A DNA stretch of 64,000 nt from an uncultured Oscillospiraceae bacterium (GCA_947522735.1 CANNTZ010000005.1:1-64000), one strand, 5' to 3'; positions 33,055 to 42,039 are shown, counted from the stretch's first letter. Translations and numbers: made by a program. The notes: generated from the sequence alone by a model not told the origin.

Positions 33055-33063
33055 CAGAATATC

Positions 33064-33108
33064 AAAGCAGCAGGCGTCAGGGCTTTCCCGGACGTCTGCT
33101 GCTTTATT
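33064..33108 (+). terminator. Terminator of icd-rex
   Basis: Stem 33064-33078 (AAAGCAGCAGGCGTC) with 33091-33105, 15 pairs including one G-T, 12-base loop, then ATT. Confidence 0.78.
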
Positions 33109-33143
33109 GCCGCCGGCGTGACGGGGGAAAAATCGGGTTGCGC

Positions 33144-33171
33144 TTGCTTTTTTTGTCGATTCATGTATAAT
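33144..33171 (+). promoter_or_regulatory. Promoter of 33204 membrane protein gene
   Basis: TTGCTT (33144-33149), 16-base spacer, TATAAT (33166-33171). Confidence 0.65.
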
Positions 33172-33203
33172 ATAATAAGTGCGACTGATCAGGAGGTTTT
33201 GGC

Positions 33204-33944
33204 GTGAGCATATTGCTGGAGCTTGCATATCTGTTTTTTATCGGTTCAACGTTCGGTTGGGTGCTGGAGGTGCTTTTCCGGCGCTTCATCTCCTCGGCGA
33301 ACCCGGAGCGGAAATGGATAAACCCCGGCTTCTGCACCGGGCCGTATATCCCGCTCTACGGCGAGGGGCTGTGCATACTGTATCTTGTCGCGTCGCTCGA
33401 AAAATATCACATATTCAAAAACGCCATCCTTGACAAGCTGGCGCTGTTCCTTTTGATGACGGTGCTGATGACCGTGATAGAGTATATTGCAGGTTACTGT
33501 TCGCTGCGGTTCAGCCATGTTCGGCTTTGGGATTATTCCCGCGAATGGGGCAACGTCAACGGCATAATCTGTCCCAAGTTTTCATTGGCGTGGGGTGCTC
33601 TCGGCGCGGTCTATTACTTTTTTGTGCATCCGTACATCAGGGCTTCGCTTGACTGGCTCAGCCGTAACCTTGCGTTTTCATTCGTCATCGGCATGTTCTT
33701 CGGCGTGTTTATCATCGACGTCGCACACTCGGCGCAGATAGTGGCGAAGCTGAAAAAATTTGCCGACGAGAACGGCGTCGTTGTGCGATACGAGAATATC
33801 AAGCAACAGATAAGGCGCTCGCACGAGCTTGCCGCGGAAAAATATCACTTTTTCCGTCCGTTCGCCTCGGAGCGCCCGCTCTATGAGCACCTCCACGCGC
33901 TGCGCGATACCTTTGAGAGGATCAAGGAGCGGCGAAAAGAGTGA
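33204..33944 (+). CDS. Membrane protein of the CmpB family ('putative ABC transporter type IV', DUF1113-like)
   Basis: A 246-residue protein with about five hydrophobic segments. Family signatures are 'STFGWVLEVLFRR', 'NPGFCTGPYIPLYGEG' and 'LWDYSREWGNVNGIICPKFSLAWG'. The C-terminal ~60 residues are cytoplasmic and charged. The name 'ABC transporter permease' is historic; no ATPase partner is encoded here and the function is unknown. The GTG start (33204) has a perfect AGGAGG (33191-33196). It ends at a terminator shared with mutS2. Confidence 0.85.
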   Translation: MSILLELAYLFFIGSTFGWVLEVLFRRFISSANPERKWINPGFCTGPYIPLYGEGLCILYLVASLEKYHIFKNAILDKLALFLLMTVLMTVIEYIAGYCSLRFSHVRLWDYSREWGNVNGIICPKFSLAWGALGAVYYFFVHPYIRASLDWLSRNLAFSFVIGMFFGVFIIDVAHSAQIVAKLKKFADENGVVVRYENIKQQIRRSHELAAEKYHFFRPFASERPLYEHLHALRDTFERIKERRKE

Positions 33945-33989
33945 CACATACACGCTTGCGGTGCGCTGTATAATTTCTATAGCAAATAG

Positions 33990-34019
33990 AAAGCGCCGGA
34001 CATATTCGTCCGGCGCTTT
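33990..34019. terminator. Bidirectional terminator
   Basis: Perfect 12-base stem AAAGCGCCGGAC (33990-34001) with GTCCGGCGCTTT (34008-34019), 6-base loop, between convergent genes. Confidence 0.88.
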
Positions 34020-34030
34020 GATATTATCTG

Positions 34031-36421
34031 CTATTTCAGCTCCGCAATGGTCACACCGCTTTCGCCCTCGCCGAAAACGCCGAGGCGGAAGGAGCGGACG
34101 CTCTTGTGGGCGCGCAGGTGCTTTTGTATGGCGGCGCGCAGTGCGCCGGTGCCCTTGCCGTGGATGATGGTGATGAGCCGGATGCCGGAGAGCATACAGT
34201 TGTCGATGAAGGCGTCAAGATCCATCAGCGCCTCCTCGGTCGTCATGCCGCGCAGGTCGATTTCAGTCGAGGCGCTGCGCTCCGACGCGCTCGTGACCTT
34301 CTTACTGACGCTGCCTGCCGGCGCCTTGCCGTTATATGTGACCTTTTTCTTGTCGATCAGCCGCAGATCGTCCAGCGGCACCTTCATCTTCATGATTCCC
34401 GCCTGAACAAGCACAACGTTGCCGTTATCCGGGGGAGAGACGACGATGCCCTCGCGGTTAAGGCTGTTGATGAGCACCGAATCGCCGGAGACAAGCTTAC
34501 GCGGCAGAACATAGGTCTGCTTTTTTTCCTCTATCGGGTCGGCGCTCTCGTACATCGAGTTGACGCCGCTCTTGACCTGTGCGCGCGCACGCGCCGCCAG
34601 CTCCGCAAAGTTTTCGCTGTTCTTCTGCTTTTTGATCTCGTCTATCTCGTCGAGCAGTAACTGCGCCTGATAGTTTACGCGCTCGATTATGCGTCGCGAT
34701 TCCGCCTTCGCCTGCTCGACCTCGCGATTCTTCTCCGCATCGAGGCGGCGGCGCGTCTCCTCGGCCTCACGCAGAAGCTTCTGAGTGGCGGCGCGGTCGG
34801 ATTGTATTGCGGCAAGCTGCTTTTCCAGCTCCTGCCGAGATTCCTCCAGCTTGTCCACAACGTCCTCGAAGCGCGCGTCCTCGTTGGAAATAAGCTCGCT
34901 TGCCCGTGCGATTATGTCGTCGCTCATGCCCAGCCGCTGAGAGATGGCGAACGCGTTGGAGCGCCCGGGTACGCCGGTAAGCAGGCGGTAGGTTGGCTTG
35001 AGCGAGGCGACGTCAAACTCGCAGGAGGCGTTTTCTACGCCCGGAGTTTGCAGCGCGAACATTTTTATCTCGGCATAATGCGTCGTTGCCACTGTCTTGC
35101 AGCCTATTCTACGCAGCCGCTCGATAATTGCGATGGCAAGCGCCGCGCCCTCGACGGGGTCGGTTCCCGCGCCCAGCTCGTCGAGCAGCACAAGGCTGTT
35201 CGGAGTGACGTCGTCGAGGATTCTGATGATGTTGGTGATGTGTGACGAGAAGGTGGAAAGGCTCTGCTCGATGCTCTGCTCGTCGCCGATATCGGCGAAA
35301 ACCGCATCGCAGACGCAGACGCTGCTGGTGCTCATCGCCGGGAGCATCAGTCCGCAGCCCGCCATAAGCGTCAGCAGTCCGGCGGTTTTTATGGCCACGG
35401 TCTTGCCGCCGGTGTTCGGGCCGGTCACGACGAGGGTATCGTATTCGCCGCCGACCTCGATATCGTTTGCGACGATTTTGGAGGAATCGATCAGCGGATG
35501 ACGCGCCTGCTTCAGGCGGATAACGCCGGTTTTGGTGAGGGTGGGCGCTTCGGCGCGCATCCTTCGCGCAAGCTTGGCCTTGGCGAAGCAGAGGTCGAGC
35601 CTGACGAGCATGTCGAAGCTTTCGCAGAAGTAAGGCGCAAACGCGCCGACGCGCGCCGACATAGCGGCGATTATGCGATTGATCTCCTCGCGCTCGCGCG
35701 CCTGAAGTATCCTTATCTCGTTGTTCGCCTCGACGACGGCGGCGGGCTCGATGAAGAAGGTGGCGCCGCTCGCGGAGGTGTCGTGAACCATGCCCTTGAT
35801 CTCGGAGCGGTATTCGGATTTGACCGGTACGACGAAACGCCCGTCTCGCATCGTGACAAGCTGCTCCTGTAAAAATTTAGAGGTGGCGGGGGAGCGGACG
35901 AGTCTGTCGAGCTGCTCACGTATCTTCACCTCGGTGTTGCGTATCTTGCGGCGGATGTCGCGCAGCTCGGAGCTTGCGGTGTCGGCCAGCTCATCCTCGC
36001 TGAGGATACTGTCGAATATGACCGATTCCAGCTCCTGATTGGGCGTGAGCGCGTCGAACATCCCGTCGAGGACAGTTTGCGTGTTCTCGCAGCTCTCGCG
36101 ATATTCGATGACGCCGCGCACCGCCTTGAGCACGCGGCCGGTATCCAGCAGCTCGCCGAGTGAGAGCGAGGAGCCGACCTGCGCGCGGCGCACGCTGGCG
36201 GTCATATCCTTGACGCCGTATACCGACGGCGTGCCGTATTTTGCAGCAAGCTCGGAGGCGTCATAGGTCAGCTTCATCCGTTCGACGGCATCGTTGTAAT
36301 CGTCGGTCGGACGGATAGCGAGCGCAAGACGCTTGCTCTGCTCGCATCCGCAGCAATCGGCAAGCATCGCAAGCACCTTGTCCAGCTCGAGTATATGGCA
36401 GTGTTTTTCAATATCGTACAT
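34031..36421 (-). CDS. mutS2: MutS2 / RqcU ATPase with C-terminal Smr domain
   Basis: A 796-residue MutS2. It has a core/lever domain, an ABC-type ATPase with Walker A 'VTGPNTGGKT' (about residue 330) and 'LLDELGAGTDPVEGAAL', a long coiled coil (about 510-620), a KOW-like region and a C-terminal Smr domain ('EIDLRGMTTEEALMDLD' and 'ITIIHGKGTGALR'). In Bacillus it splits collided ribosomes and feeds the RQC pathway; in other bacteria it is described as an anti-recombination nuclease. It is the last gene of the phoH-to-recO block, 45 bases after recO. Confidence 0.95.
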   Translation of the reverse strand: MYDIEKHCHILELDKVLAMLADCCGCEQSKRLALAIRPTDDYNDAVERMKLTYDASELAAKYGTPSVYGVKDMTASVRRAQVGSSLSLGELLDTGRVLKAVRGVIEYRESCENTQTVLDGMFDALTPNQELESVIFDSILSEDELADTASSELRDIRRKIRNTEVKIREQLDRLVRSPATSKFLQEQLVTMRDGRFVVPVKSEYRSEIKGMVHDTSASGATFFIEPAAVVEANNEIRILQAREREEINRIIAAMSARVGAFAPYFCESFDMLVRLDLCFAKAKLARRMRAEAPTLTKTGVIRLKQARHPLIDSSKIVANDIEVGGEYDTLVVTGPNTGGKTVAIKTAGLLTLMAGCGLMLPAMSTSSVCVCDAVFADIGDEQSIEQSLSTFSSHITNIIRILDDVTPNSLVLLDELGAGTDPVEGAALAIAIIERLRRIGCKTVATTHYAEIKMFALQTPGVENASCEFDVASLKPTYRLLTGVPGRSNAFAISQRLGMSDDIIARASELISNEDARFEDVVDKLEESRQELEKQLAAIQSDRAATQKLLREAEETRRRLDAEKNREVEQAKAESRRIIERVNYQAQLLLDEIDEIKKQKNSENFAELAARARAQVKSGVNSMYESADPIEEKKQTYVLPRKLVSGDSVLINSLNREGIVVSPPDNGNVVLVQAGIMKMKVPLDDLRLIDKKKVTYNGKAPAGSVSKKVTSASERSASTEIDLRGMTTEEALMDLDAFIDNCMLSGIRLITIIHGKGTGALRAAIQKHLRAHKSVRSFRLGVFGEGESGVTIAELK

Positions 36422-36466
36422 AGTCGATTTTCGCTGTCCTTTCTTGGGAATAGTTGCGGCGGCGCG

Positions 36467-37222
36467 TCATATCAGCGATTTGAGAAAGCTCAACGACGCC
36501 GGGGGACGCTCCGCGTAATACAGAAGATTGCGCTCGCAGACGTCGAAAAACTGCCTCTGCGAGTCGCCGGAGAGTGTAAAATTATAGATCTTGTCAGCGG
36601 GAGAGCCAACCACATGGCGCATTGCGGAGACTGTGGCGGCGCCAATCGGGATATCGTCGCGCCGTTTTGCGTTGACCGCGCACTCCGGGCAGATTATGGT
36701 GCCCTCGCCGGGCGAAAAATACATGCCGCCATCGAGCTTCTCAAGACAAACCGAACAGACCGAGAGATCCGGAAGAAAACCGGATATCGCGGTCAGGCGC
36801 AGCTCAAATATTGCCTTGAGCAGCAGCGGAGGGCGCAGGTCCTTTTCGAGAAGGTGCAGCGTGTTCAGCGCGAGACGCAGGTGCTCCTCCGCAGGCTCCA
36901 GCTCCGGCGCGAAGATAGAGCAAAGCTCGCATATGTAGGCTGCCAGCGACAGCTTCACGATATCGCTGTGCAGTCCGAAAAAGAGGTCGATGCTGTCGGC
37001 GGAATCCAGCGTGAACTTGTCTTTGCTGCGATAAAGCGTCAGGTTGGAATAGGCGAACAGCCTTGTCGGGGCCGCAATATGGCTCCTGGAGCGCTTTGAC
37101 CCTCTTGCGCGCGCAAAGATTACGCCGAGATCCTTTGTCAGTATCGTGATGAGCGTATCGTTCTCGCGATAGTCGAGCTCTTTAAGGATAAGTCCGCTCG
37201 TCGTTATCATCGGGTTCGGCAT
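36467..37222 (-). CDS. recO: DNA repair protein RecO
   Basis: A 251-residue RecO, which with RecR loads RecA on SSB-coated DNA. The N-terminal OB fold starts 'TTSGLILKELDYRENDTLITILT'; the zinc-binding cysteines appear as CSVCLEKL and CPEC. ATG 37222 has AGGA (37231-37234) upstream. It lies inside the 3' end of the yqzL-like gene, overlapping it by 41 bases in another frame, which suggests translational coupling. Longer in-frame upstream extensions are not typical of RecO and lack conservation. Confidence 0.93.
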   Translation of the reverse strand: MPNPMITTSGLILKELDYRENDTLITILTKDLGVIFARARGSKRSRSHIAAPTRLFAYSNLTLYRSKDKFTLDSADSIDLFFGLHSDIVKLSLAAYICELCSIFAPELEPAEEHLRLALNTLHLLEKDLRPPLLLKAIFELRLTAISGFLPDLSVCSVCLEKLDGGMYFSPGEGTIICPECAVNAKRRDDIPIGAATVSAMRHVVGSPADKIYNFTLSGDSQRQFFDVCERNLLYYAERPPASLSFLKSLI

Positions 37223-37340
37223 AGTCGCAGTCCTCGTCGTCAGGTTCGCTGTTGTTTTGCAGCTCGAGCTTTTTATAGTTGAGATAGTCGCCGACGCTGC
37301 CGGACATGATAAATTTCTCCCAGGCCCTTCCTGTGTCCAT
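37182..37340 (-). CDS. yqzL: YqzL-family small protein
   Basis: A 52-codon gene with a good ribosome site (GGGAGG, 37348-37353, seven bases before ATG 37340). The core 'AWEKFIMSGSVGDYLNYKKL' matches the YqzL pattern (aromatic-x-x-Phe-x-x-x-Gly-Ser-x-x-x-Tyr-Leu-x-Tyr-Lys) found between era and recO in Bacillus. The rest is acidic (DDEDCDYAEPDDNDE). It overlaps the start of recO. Role unknown. Confidence 0.78.
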   Translation of the reverse strand: MDTGRAWEKFIMSGSVGDYLNYKKLELQNNSEPDDEDCDYAEPDDNDERTYP

Positions 37341-37472
37341 GAAAACGCCTCCCTGCGGATTTTATACTTATTATATGCGCAGACCGCACGGCCCGTCACA
37401 ATATCAGTATAACCGCAGCCGCGGCGCATATCGGCGGAAAAGAAAGCCAGCCCGCAGCTCCGGAGGGACGTA

Positions 37473-38387
37473 TTATACGTAACCGAAGTTGCGCATGATG
37501 CCCTCGCGGTTGCGCCAGTCCTCGCGCACCTTGACCCAGCACTGGAGGTTGACCCTTATCCCGAAGAACGCCTCCATATCGATGCGCGCCGCAGTGGCTA
37601 TCTCCTTGAGCTTCACGCCTTTTTTGCCGATTATGATGCCCTTGTGGGACTCCTTTTCGCAGCAGATCACGGCGTCGATGTCGAGGATATCGGCGTCCTC
37701 GCGCTCTTTCATCGATTCGATGACGACGGCGGTGCCGTGCGGCACCTCCTTATCCAGCGCAAGCAGCAGCTTTTCTCGGATTATTTCGGCGGCGATGACT
37801 CGCTCCGGCTGATCGGTGAAGGAGTCGTCGGGGAAGAAGTGCGGCCCCGCGGAGGAGTAGCGGCCGAGCGCGTCCATCAGAATGTCCACTCCGTCGCCGG
37901 TTTTTGCGCTGATGGGTATTATCTCGTCAAATTCAAAGGCCTGACCGAACGCCGCCAGCTTTCCGAGCATCTCGTCCTTTTTGGGCAGCGCGTCAATCTT
38001 GTTGACGGCAAGTATCGCAGGCATACTGAGCTTGCGAAAGTTTGCGATAAGCTCCTTTTCGGCGGGGGTGATCTCGCCTGTGGGGTCGGTCACGAGCACC
38101 GCCACGTCCACATCGCCGACGGAATCGCCGACCTGCTTCACCATAAACTCGCTGAGCTTGGTGCGCGGCTTGTGCAGTCCTGGGGTGTCGATGAAAACGT
38201 ATTGAAGCTTGTCGCGGGTCAGTATGCCGGTGATGCGGTTGCGGGTGGTCTGCGGCTTGTCCGAGACGATGGCTATCTTCTCGCCGACAAGCCGGTTGAG
38301 CAGCGTCGATTTGCCGACGTTCGGACGTCCGACGATAGCGGTAAAAACACTGCTCGTATCAAGTTCTGTATTGTTGTTGTCGATCAT
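37473..38387 (-). CDS. era: GTPase Era
   Basis: A 304-residue Era, a GTPase that binds the 3' end of 16S rRNA and assists 30S maturation. G1 'VGRPNVGKST', G2/G3 'DTPGLHKPR', G4 'NKID', and the C-terminal KH domain 'CEKESHKGIIIGKKGVKLKEI' are all present. It has a short N-terminal extension (MIDNNNTELDTSS). The site AAAGGAA precedes ATG. It is part of the phoH-ybeY-dgkA-era operon. Confidence 0.97.
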   Translation of the reverse strand: MIDNNNTELDTSSVFTAIVGRPNVGKSTLLNRLVGEKIAIVSDKPQTTRNRITGILTRDKLQYVFIDTPGLHKPRTKLSEFMVKQVGDSVGDVDVAVLVTDPTGEITPAEKELIANFRKLSMPAILAVNKIDALPKKDEMLGKLAAFGQAFEFDEIIPISAKTGDGVDILMDALGRYSSAGPHFFPDDSFTDQPERVIAAEIIREKLLLALDKEVPHGTAVVIESMKEREDADILDIDAVICCEKESHKGIIIGKKGVKLKEIATAARIDMEAFFGIRVNLQCWVKVREDWRNREGIMRNFGYV

Positions 38388-38413
38388 CTTGTGGTTCCTT
38401 TGTTGAATATATT

Positions 38414-38926
38414 TTAGGTTCGCTTGCCTGCGAACAGCCTTTTGAAGAGCGTGACGGCGGGCGAGACGCCGAAAAAGACGAACGGAACGGCCGCGGCGAG
38501 CGACAGCAGCAGGAGAGCCGGACGAAGCGCGGACTCCGTGAAATACTCGAATATCTCGCGAAAAACGGCGATATCCCAGAACATCACAACGCCGGTGACG
38601 ACGGCTGTGAGCGCAAAAATCAATACCGCACCGGCGGCGATATCCTTCGCAAGCCGCGCCAGCGGGTTATAGGACGGCGAAAGCATATCGACAAGTCGCT
38701 CGATTGCGGTATTTATCATCTCGGCGGCGATAACGAGCATGACCGTTAGCAGGAGCACAACGGTCTCGGCGCGGGCAAAGCCGTAAAAGCGCGAGAAGAA
38801 CAGCACATAACACGCCGCAACAAGATGGATGCGGAAGTTTCTCTCGTTCTTCAGGCAGTACCATATGCCTCGAAAAGCGAAGCGGAAGCTCATCGCCAGC
38901 CGCCTCGCCGCGTTATTTCTGCTCAT
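38414..38926 (-). CDS. dgkA: Undecaprenol/diacylglycerol kinase DgkA family
   Basis: Integral membrane lipid kinase with the DgkA signatures 'SFRFAFRGIWYCLKNERNFRIH', 'AAEMINTAIERLVDM' and 'LAKDIAAGAVLI'. Gram-positive members phosphorylate undecaprenol. At 170 aa it is longer than the usual 120-135, with an extra C-terminal part carrying another hydrophobic segment (LRPALLLLSLAAAVPFVFF) and a basic end. The start ATG (38924-38926) follows the ybeY stop by one base, so it is translationally coupled. Confidence 0.93.
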   Translation of the reverse strand: MSRNNAARRLAMSFRFAFRGIWYCLKNERNFRIHLVAACYVLFFSRFYGFARAETVVLLLTVMLVIAAEMINTAIERLVDMLSPSYNPLARLAKDIAAGAVLIFALTAVVTGVVMFWDIAVFREIFEYFTESALRPALLLLSLAAAVPFVFFGVSPAVTLFKRLFAGKRT

Positions 38927-38927
38927 A

Positions 38928-39437
38928 TTATTTGTTTACGCTGTAGTAGCTCGCGTCGCGCTCAAGTCCGAGACGGGTGAGCGCCGTCTCCTCCTTTTCG
39001 CGCATCCGGACGTAATCCAAGCCGCCGGCCTCGTGGTCGTAGCCCAGCAGATGCAGCATCGAATGGACGGTGAGGAAGCCGATCTCGCGCTGGAGTGAGT
39101 GGTCGTAAAGCTCAGCCTGCTCGACGGCTTTTTCGACGGAGATGACGATATCGCCAAGCATCTTTGCGCCGGTCTCCTCGTTGACGTCGTACACGCCTTT
39201 TTCTCCGAGAGGGAAGGAGAGCACGTCGGTCGGGCCCTCCCGGTGCATGTGCTTCCGGTTCAGCTCCGCTATCTGTTCGTTGTTGACAAAGGTCACGCTA
39301 ACCTCCGCGTCGCTGTCAAAGCCCTCCATATCGAGAACCGCGTGGCAGCAGCGCCTGACCAGCAGACGGATGCCTGTTGGAATTTTGACGTCCTTCTGAT
39401 TGTTGGTGATCATTACCTTTACACTTATATTTTTCAT
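38928..39437 (-). CDS. ybeY: rRNA maturation endoribonuclease YbeY
   Basis: A 169-residue YbeY with the zinc motif 'HSMLHLLGYDH' (H-x3-H-x5-H) and 'LNRKHMHREGPTDVLSFPLGE'. Needed for 16S rRNA 3' processing and ribosome quality control. Its start overlaps the stop of phoH by four bases (ATGA), and dgkA follows after one base. Confidence 0.97.
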   Translation of the reverse strand: MKNISVKVMITNNQKDVKIPTGIRLLVRRCCHAVLDMEGFDSDAEVSVTFVNNEQIAELNRKHMHREGPTDVLSFPLGEKGVYDVNEETGAKMLGDIVISVEKAVEQAELYDHSLQREIGFLTVHSMLHLLGYDHEAGGLDYVRMREKEETALTRLGLERDASYYSVNK

Positions 39438-40408
39438 GGCTGCTTGTGTTTTTTGCCCTCCTCGTCAAATTTTTCGTAAGCCTTGATTATCATCTGAACC
39501 AGTCTGTGCCGGACCACGTCCTTTTCGCTGAAGCGGACGACCTTGATGTCGTCGATGTGCTTGAGTATCCTTATCGCCTCCACAACGCCGGATCTTCGCG
39601 GGTCAGGCAGGTCTATCTGGGTGATGTCTCCGGTTATTACCGCCTTGGAGTTGACGCCGAGACGCGTCAGAAACATCTTCATCTGCTCGGGCGTGGTGTT
39701 CTGCGCCTCGTCGAGAATTATGAAGGAGTCGTCCAGCGTGCGCCCACGCATGTACGCCAGCGGAGCAACCTCGATGTTTCCGCGTTCAAGAAACCGCTGA
39801 TAATTCTCGGCGCCGAGCATGTCAAACAGTGCGTCGTAGAGCGGGCGAAGATACGGATCAACCTTGTTTTGCAGGTCTCCGGGGAGAAAGCCGAGCTTTT
39901 CGCCCGCCTCGACCGCCGGGCGCGTCAGGATAATCTTGTTTATCTCGTGCGCTCTGAACGCCTTGACCGCCATTGCGACCGCGAGGTAGGTCTTGCCGGT
40001 GCCTGCCGGGCCGATACCGAATACGACGGTGTTTTGCTTTATCGCCTCGATATAATGCTTCTGCCCAAGAGTTTTGGGCTTGACCGGGCGTCCCTTGGAG
40101 GTGATGCAGATGCAGTCGCCGGAAAGCGCCTCGATTTTATCCTCGTTGCCCTCAGCCACCATGTCGATGACATATCCGATGCTCTGCTCGTTGAGCTGTT
40201 CTCCGTGGTCGAGCATCGTCAGCAGCCCCCGCACCGCTCTGACGGCGTGCATCACGTCCTCCGGTTCGCCGCTGATTTTTAGCTGCGTGCCGCGTGTTAC
40301 AATCGAGACGTTGTACTCATGCTCTATCATACGAACGTTCTCGTCGATGCTCCCGAACAGCGCCAATGCGTGCTCCATGCGGTCTATATCAACTATCTGT
40401 TCTATCAA
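39434..40408 (-). CDS. phoH: PhoH-like ATPase
   Basis: A 324-residue PhoH/YbeZ. An N-terminal KH-like region ('NVSIVTRGTQLKISGEPEDV') is followed by the P-loop 'GPAGTGKTYLAVA' and Walker B 'FIILDEAQNTTPEQMKM'. It partners YbeY in rRNA processing. First gene of the phoH-ybeY-dgkA-era-yqzL-recO-mutS2 series, with its own promoter. Confidence 0.96.
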   Translation of the reverse strand: MIEQIVDIDRMEHALALFGSIDENVRMIEHEYNVSIVTRGTQLKISGEPEDVMHAVRAVRGLLTMLDHGEQLNEQSIGYVIDMVAEGNEDKIEALSGDCICITSKGRPVKPKTLGQKHYIEAIKQNTVVFGIGPAGTGKTYLAVAMAVKAFRAHEINKIILTRPAVEAGEKLGFLPGDLQNKVDPYLRPLYDALFDMLGAENYQRFLERGNIEVAPLAYMRGRTLDDSFIILDEAQNTTPEQMKMFLTRLGVNSKAVITGDITQIDLPDPRRSGVVEAIRILKHIDDIKVVRFSEKDVVRHRLVQMIIKAYEKFDEEGKKHKQP

Positions 40409-40480
40409 TAAAATATCACCTTATTTCGTCACAATATGTTTGTGGCCGTCTTTAAAAAACGTATAATCTACACAAAAAAC

Positions 40481-40509
40481 ATTTTACCACAAACCGCGAA
40501 AATTTTCAA
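40481..40509 (-). promoter_or_regulatory. Promoter of the phoH operon
   Basis: Minus strand: TTGAAA (40509-40504), 17-base spacer, TAAAAT (40486-40481), in the 146-base gap between yqfD and phoH. Confidence 0.72.
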
Positions 40510-40554
40510 TGGTTTTTCCCACAAAAATACAAAAAATATGCGGTTTATATTTTC

Positions 40555-41742
40555 CTAATCTGAACGCCCGGAGATATCAATAGGCTGTTCCGCGGCAATA
40601 TTGACGATGCAGAGGTAATCTGCACGCAGCCGGAACACGCCGCCGCTGACGACGCCTGTCAGGTCGGAGCGGAGTATCTCCGCGTTTCCAAGCTCTGCGC
40701 TGCGCCGCACCTCAAGCTTGTCGAGAGCCATTGCCTTTGCCTGCTCTCCGGTTAGCGTAACAGGCACGACGTCGTATAGCATATAGTCATATACGACGCG
40801 CCGCACCGGAAGATCGAACCAGAGAAAGCGAACCGGCTCACTGTCGCGGAATTCGTAACAGCTTCCGCTGTAAACGGGCTGCGGAAGGGGAAGCTCCGCG
40901 CCGAAAATTTCGAGCGTGCTGCGCACGATGTGCTCGCCCGTCGCGCGTTCCTCCGTCTGTTCGAGCGGGATCTCTATTATTATGGTATGCTTTGTTTCGG
41001 CATAAACATCGGCGCGCGCATGCTTCCACTCCCAGCGCCCGCCGGTGTAGCCGAGGATGCCGCTGACGATTATATCGCCCTTGCGCACTATGTCGCCCTC
41101 GCTTGCCATCTCCTGTCCCGCCGACGTGATTATCCGTCTTATCACTCCGTCGCGTGCGGCGACGACGTTGTACGCGCCGTCGTTGTCCGGAAACATCTGC
41201 GGCGGCGGCACGCATTCCCGGACGTTGATGACGGCGTTGCACTCCTCGATGTTGACGGCGATCCACGAAAGCTCGTCAAGCTCGAGGAAGATGCTGCGCT
41301 CCAGCCTTCGCGCGTCCACGGACGCGGCCGCAACGCCGGTGCGCAGCCCGTACTTTTTGGCCGTCTGCAATATCAGCTCGCTGGACACGCTCTCGTTTCC
41401 GACAACCTCTATTCGCCAGACGAAGCGGTTCATAACCGCAAGAAACGCAACAAACAGCACGATGCCGAGCAGCACCCCGGCTCGGCGCCTGTTTTCGCGC
41501 GCAAAAAAGGGCGCGCCAAGCTTCTGCGCCACACGCAGCCGCACGCCGGTGCGTCTTGCAAAGCGACGCAGCCGCTTGTAATCTCCGGCAAAAACGCAGC
41601 CCTCAAGGGTATAGTCCCTGCGGCTGACACTCCAGACCGCAAAGCCGTTCTGTATCAGAAGATTGAGAAAACGTTCGACAAACGCGCCCTCCGCGCGAAA
41701 GCGCACATAGCCCCGCATATATCTCAGAATGGCGATAAGCAT
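40555..41742 (-). CDS. yqfD: Sporulation protein YqfD
   Basis: A 395-residue mother-cell sporulation membrane protein. It has an N-terminal cytoplasmic domain (about residues 1-90), a transmembrane helix (about 93-112, GVLLGIVLFVAFLAVM), then an extracytoplasmic part with a POTRA/FtsQ-like start (IEVVGNESVSSELILQTAKKYG) and 'ARDGVIRRIITSAGQ'. In Bacillus YqfD is required for efficient sporulation. It follows yqfC by 12 bases. Confidence 0.92.
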   Translation of the reverse strand: MLIAILRYMRGYVRFRAEGAFVERFLNLLIQNGFAVWSVSRRDYTLEGCVFAGDYKRLRRFARRTGVRLRVAQKLGAPFFARENRRRAGVLLGIVLFVAFLAVMNRFVWRIEVVGNESVSSELILQTAKKYGLRTGVAAASVDARRLERSIFLELDELSWIAVNIEECNAVINVRECVPPPQMFPDNDGAYNVVAARDGVIRRIITSAGQEMASEGDIVRKGDIIVSGILGYTGGRWEWKHARADVYAETKHTIIIEIPLEQTEERATGEHIVRSTLEIFGAELPLPQPVYSGSCYEFRDSEPVRFLWFDLPVRRVVYDYMLYDVVPVTLTGEQAKAMALDKLEVRRSAELGNAEILRSDLTGVVSGGVFRLRADYLCIVNIAAEQPIDISGRSD

Positions 41743-41754
41743 CCCCGCGCCCCC

Positions 41755-42039
41755 TTATCTGAACTGCACCGACGATATCTCGCCCTCGATCACCGCGCCG
41801 GTTTTGGTCATGCACTTCATGCGCAGCCGGTCGCCGGTGAAGGTCGCGGTCACGTCGCCAAGGTTCAGCGCAATCTCGTTTTCGCCGTATTCGATTATCC
41901 CAAGACAGCCCTCGACAGTCGCCTCGCGGTTGCCGATAAGCTCTATCTGCGCGCTCCCGCCGAACACGTTCGGCGGCATCTGTAGCCTCTGCGCGGCGCG
42001 TGCGCGCAGGCCCGCCCGCCGGTTACCTGCGTTTTTCAT
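41755..42039 (-). CDS. yqfC: Sporulation protein YqfC (YabP family)
   Basis: A 94-residue YabP/YqfC-family protein with the beta-rich core 'AQIELIGNREATVEGCLGIIEYGENEIALNLG'. It begins the yqfC-yqfD pair; the start has AAGGAGAG. It is divergent from ylbJ, and a mother-cell (sigma-E) promoter is expected. No convincing one was found. Confidence 0.9.
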   Translation of the reverse strand: MKNAGNRRAGLRARAAQRLQMPPNVFGGSAQIELIGNREATVEGCLGIIEYGENEIALNLGDVTATFTGDRLRMKCMTKTGAVIEGEISSVQFR

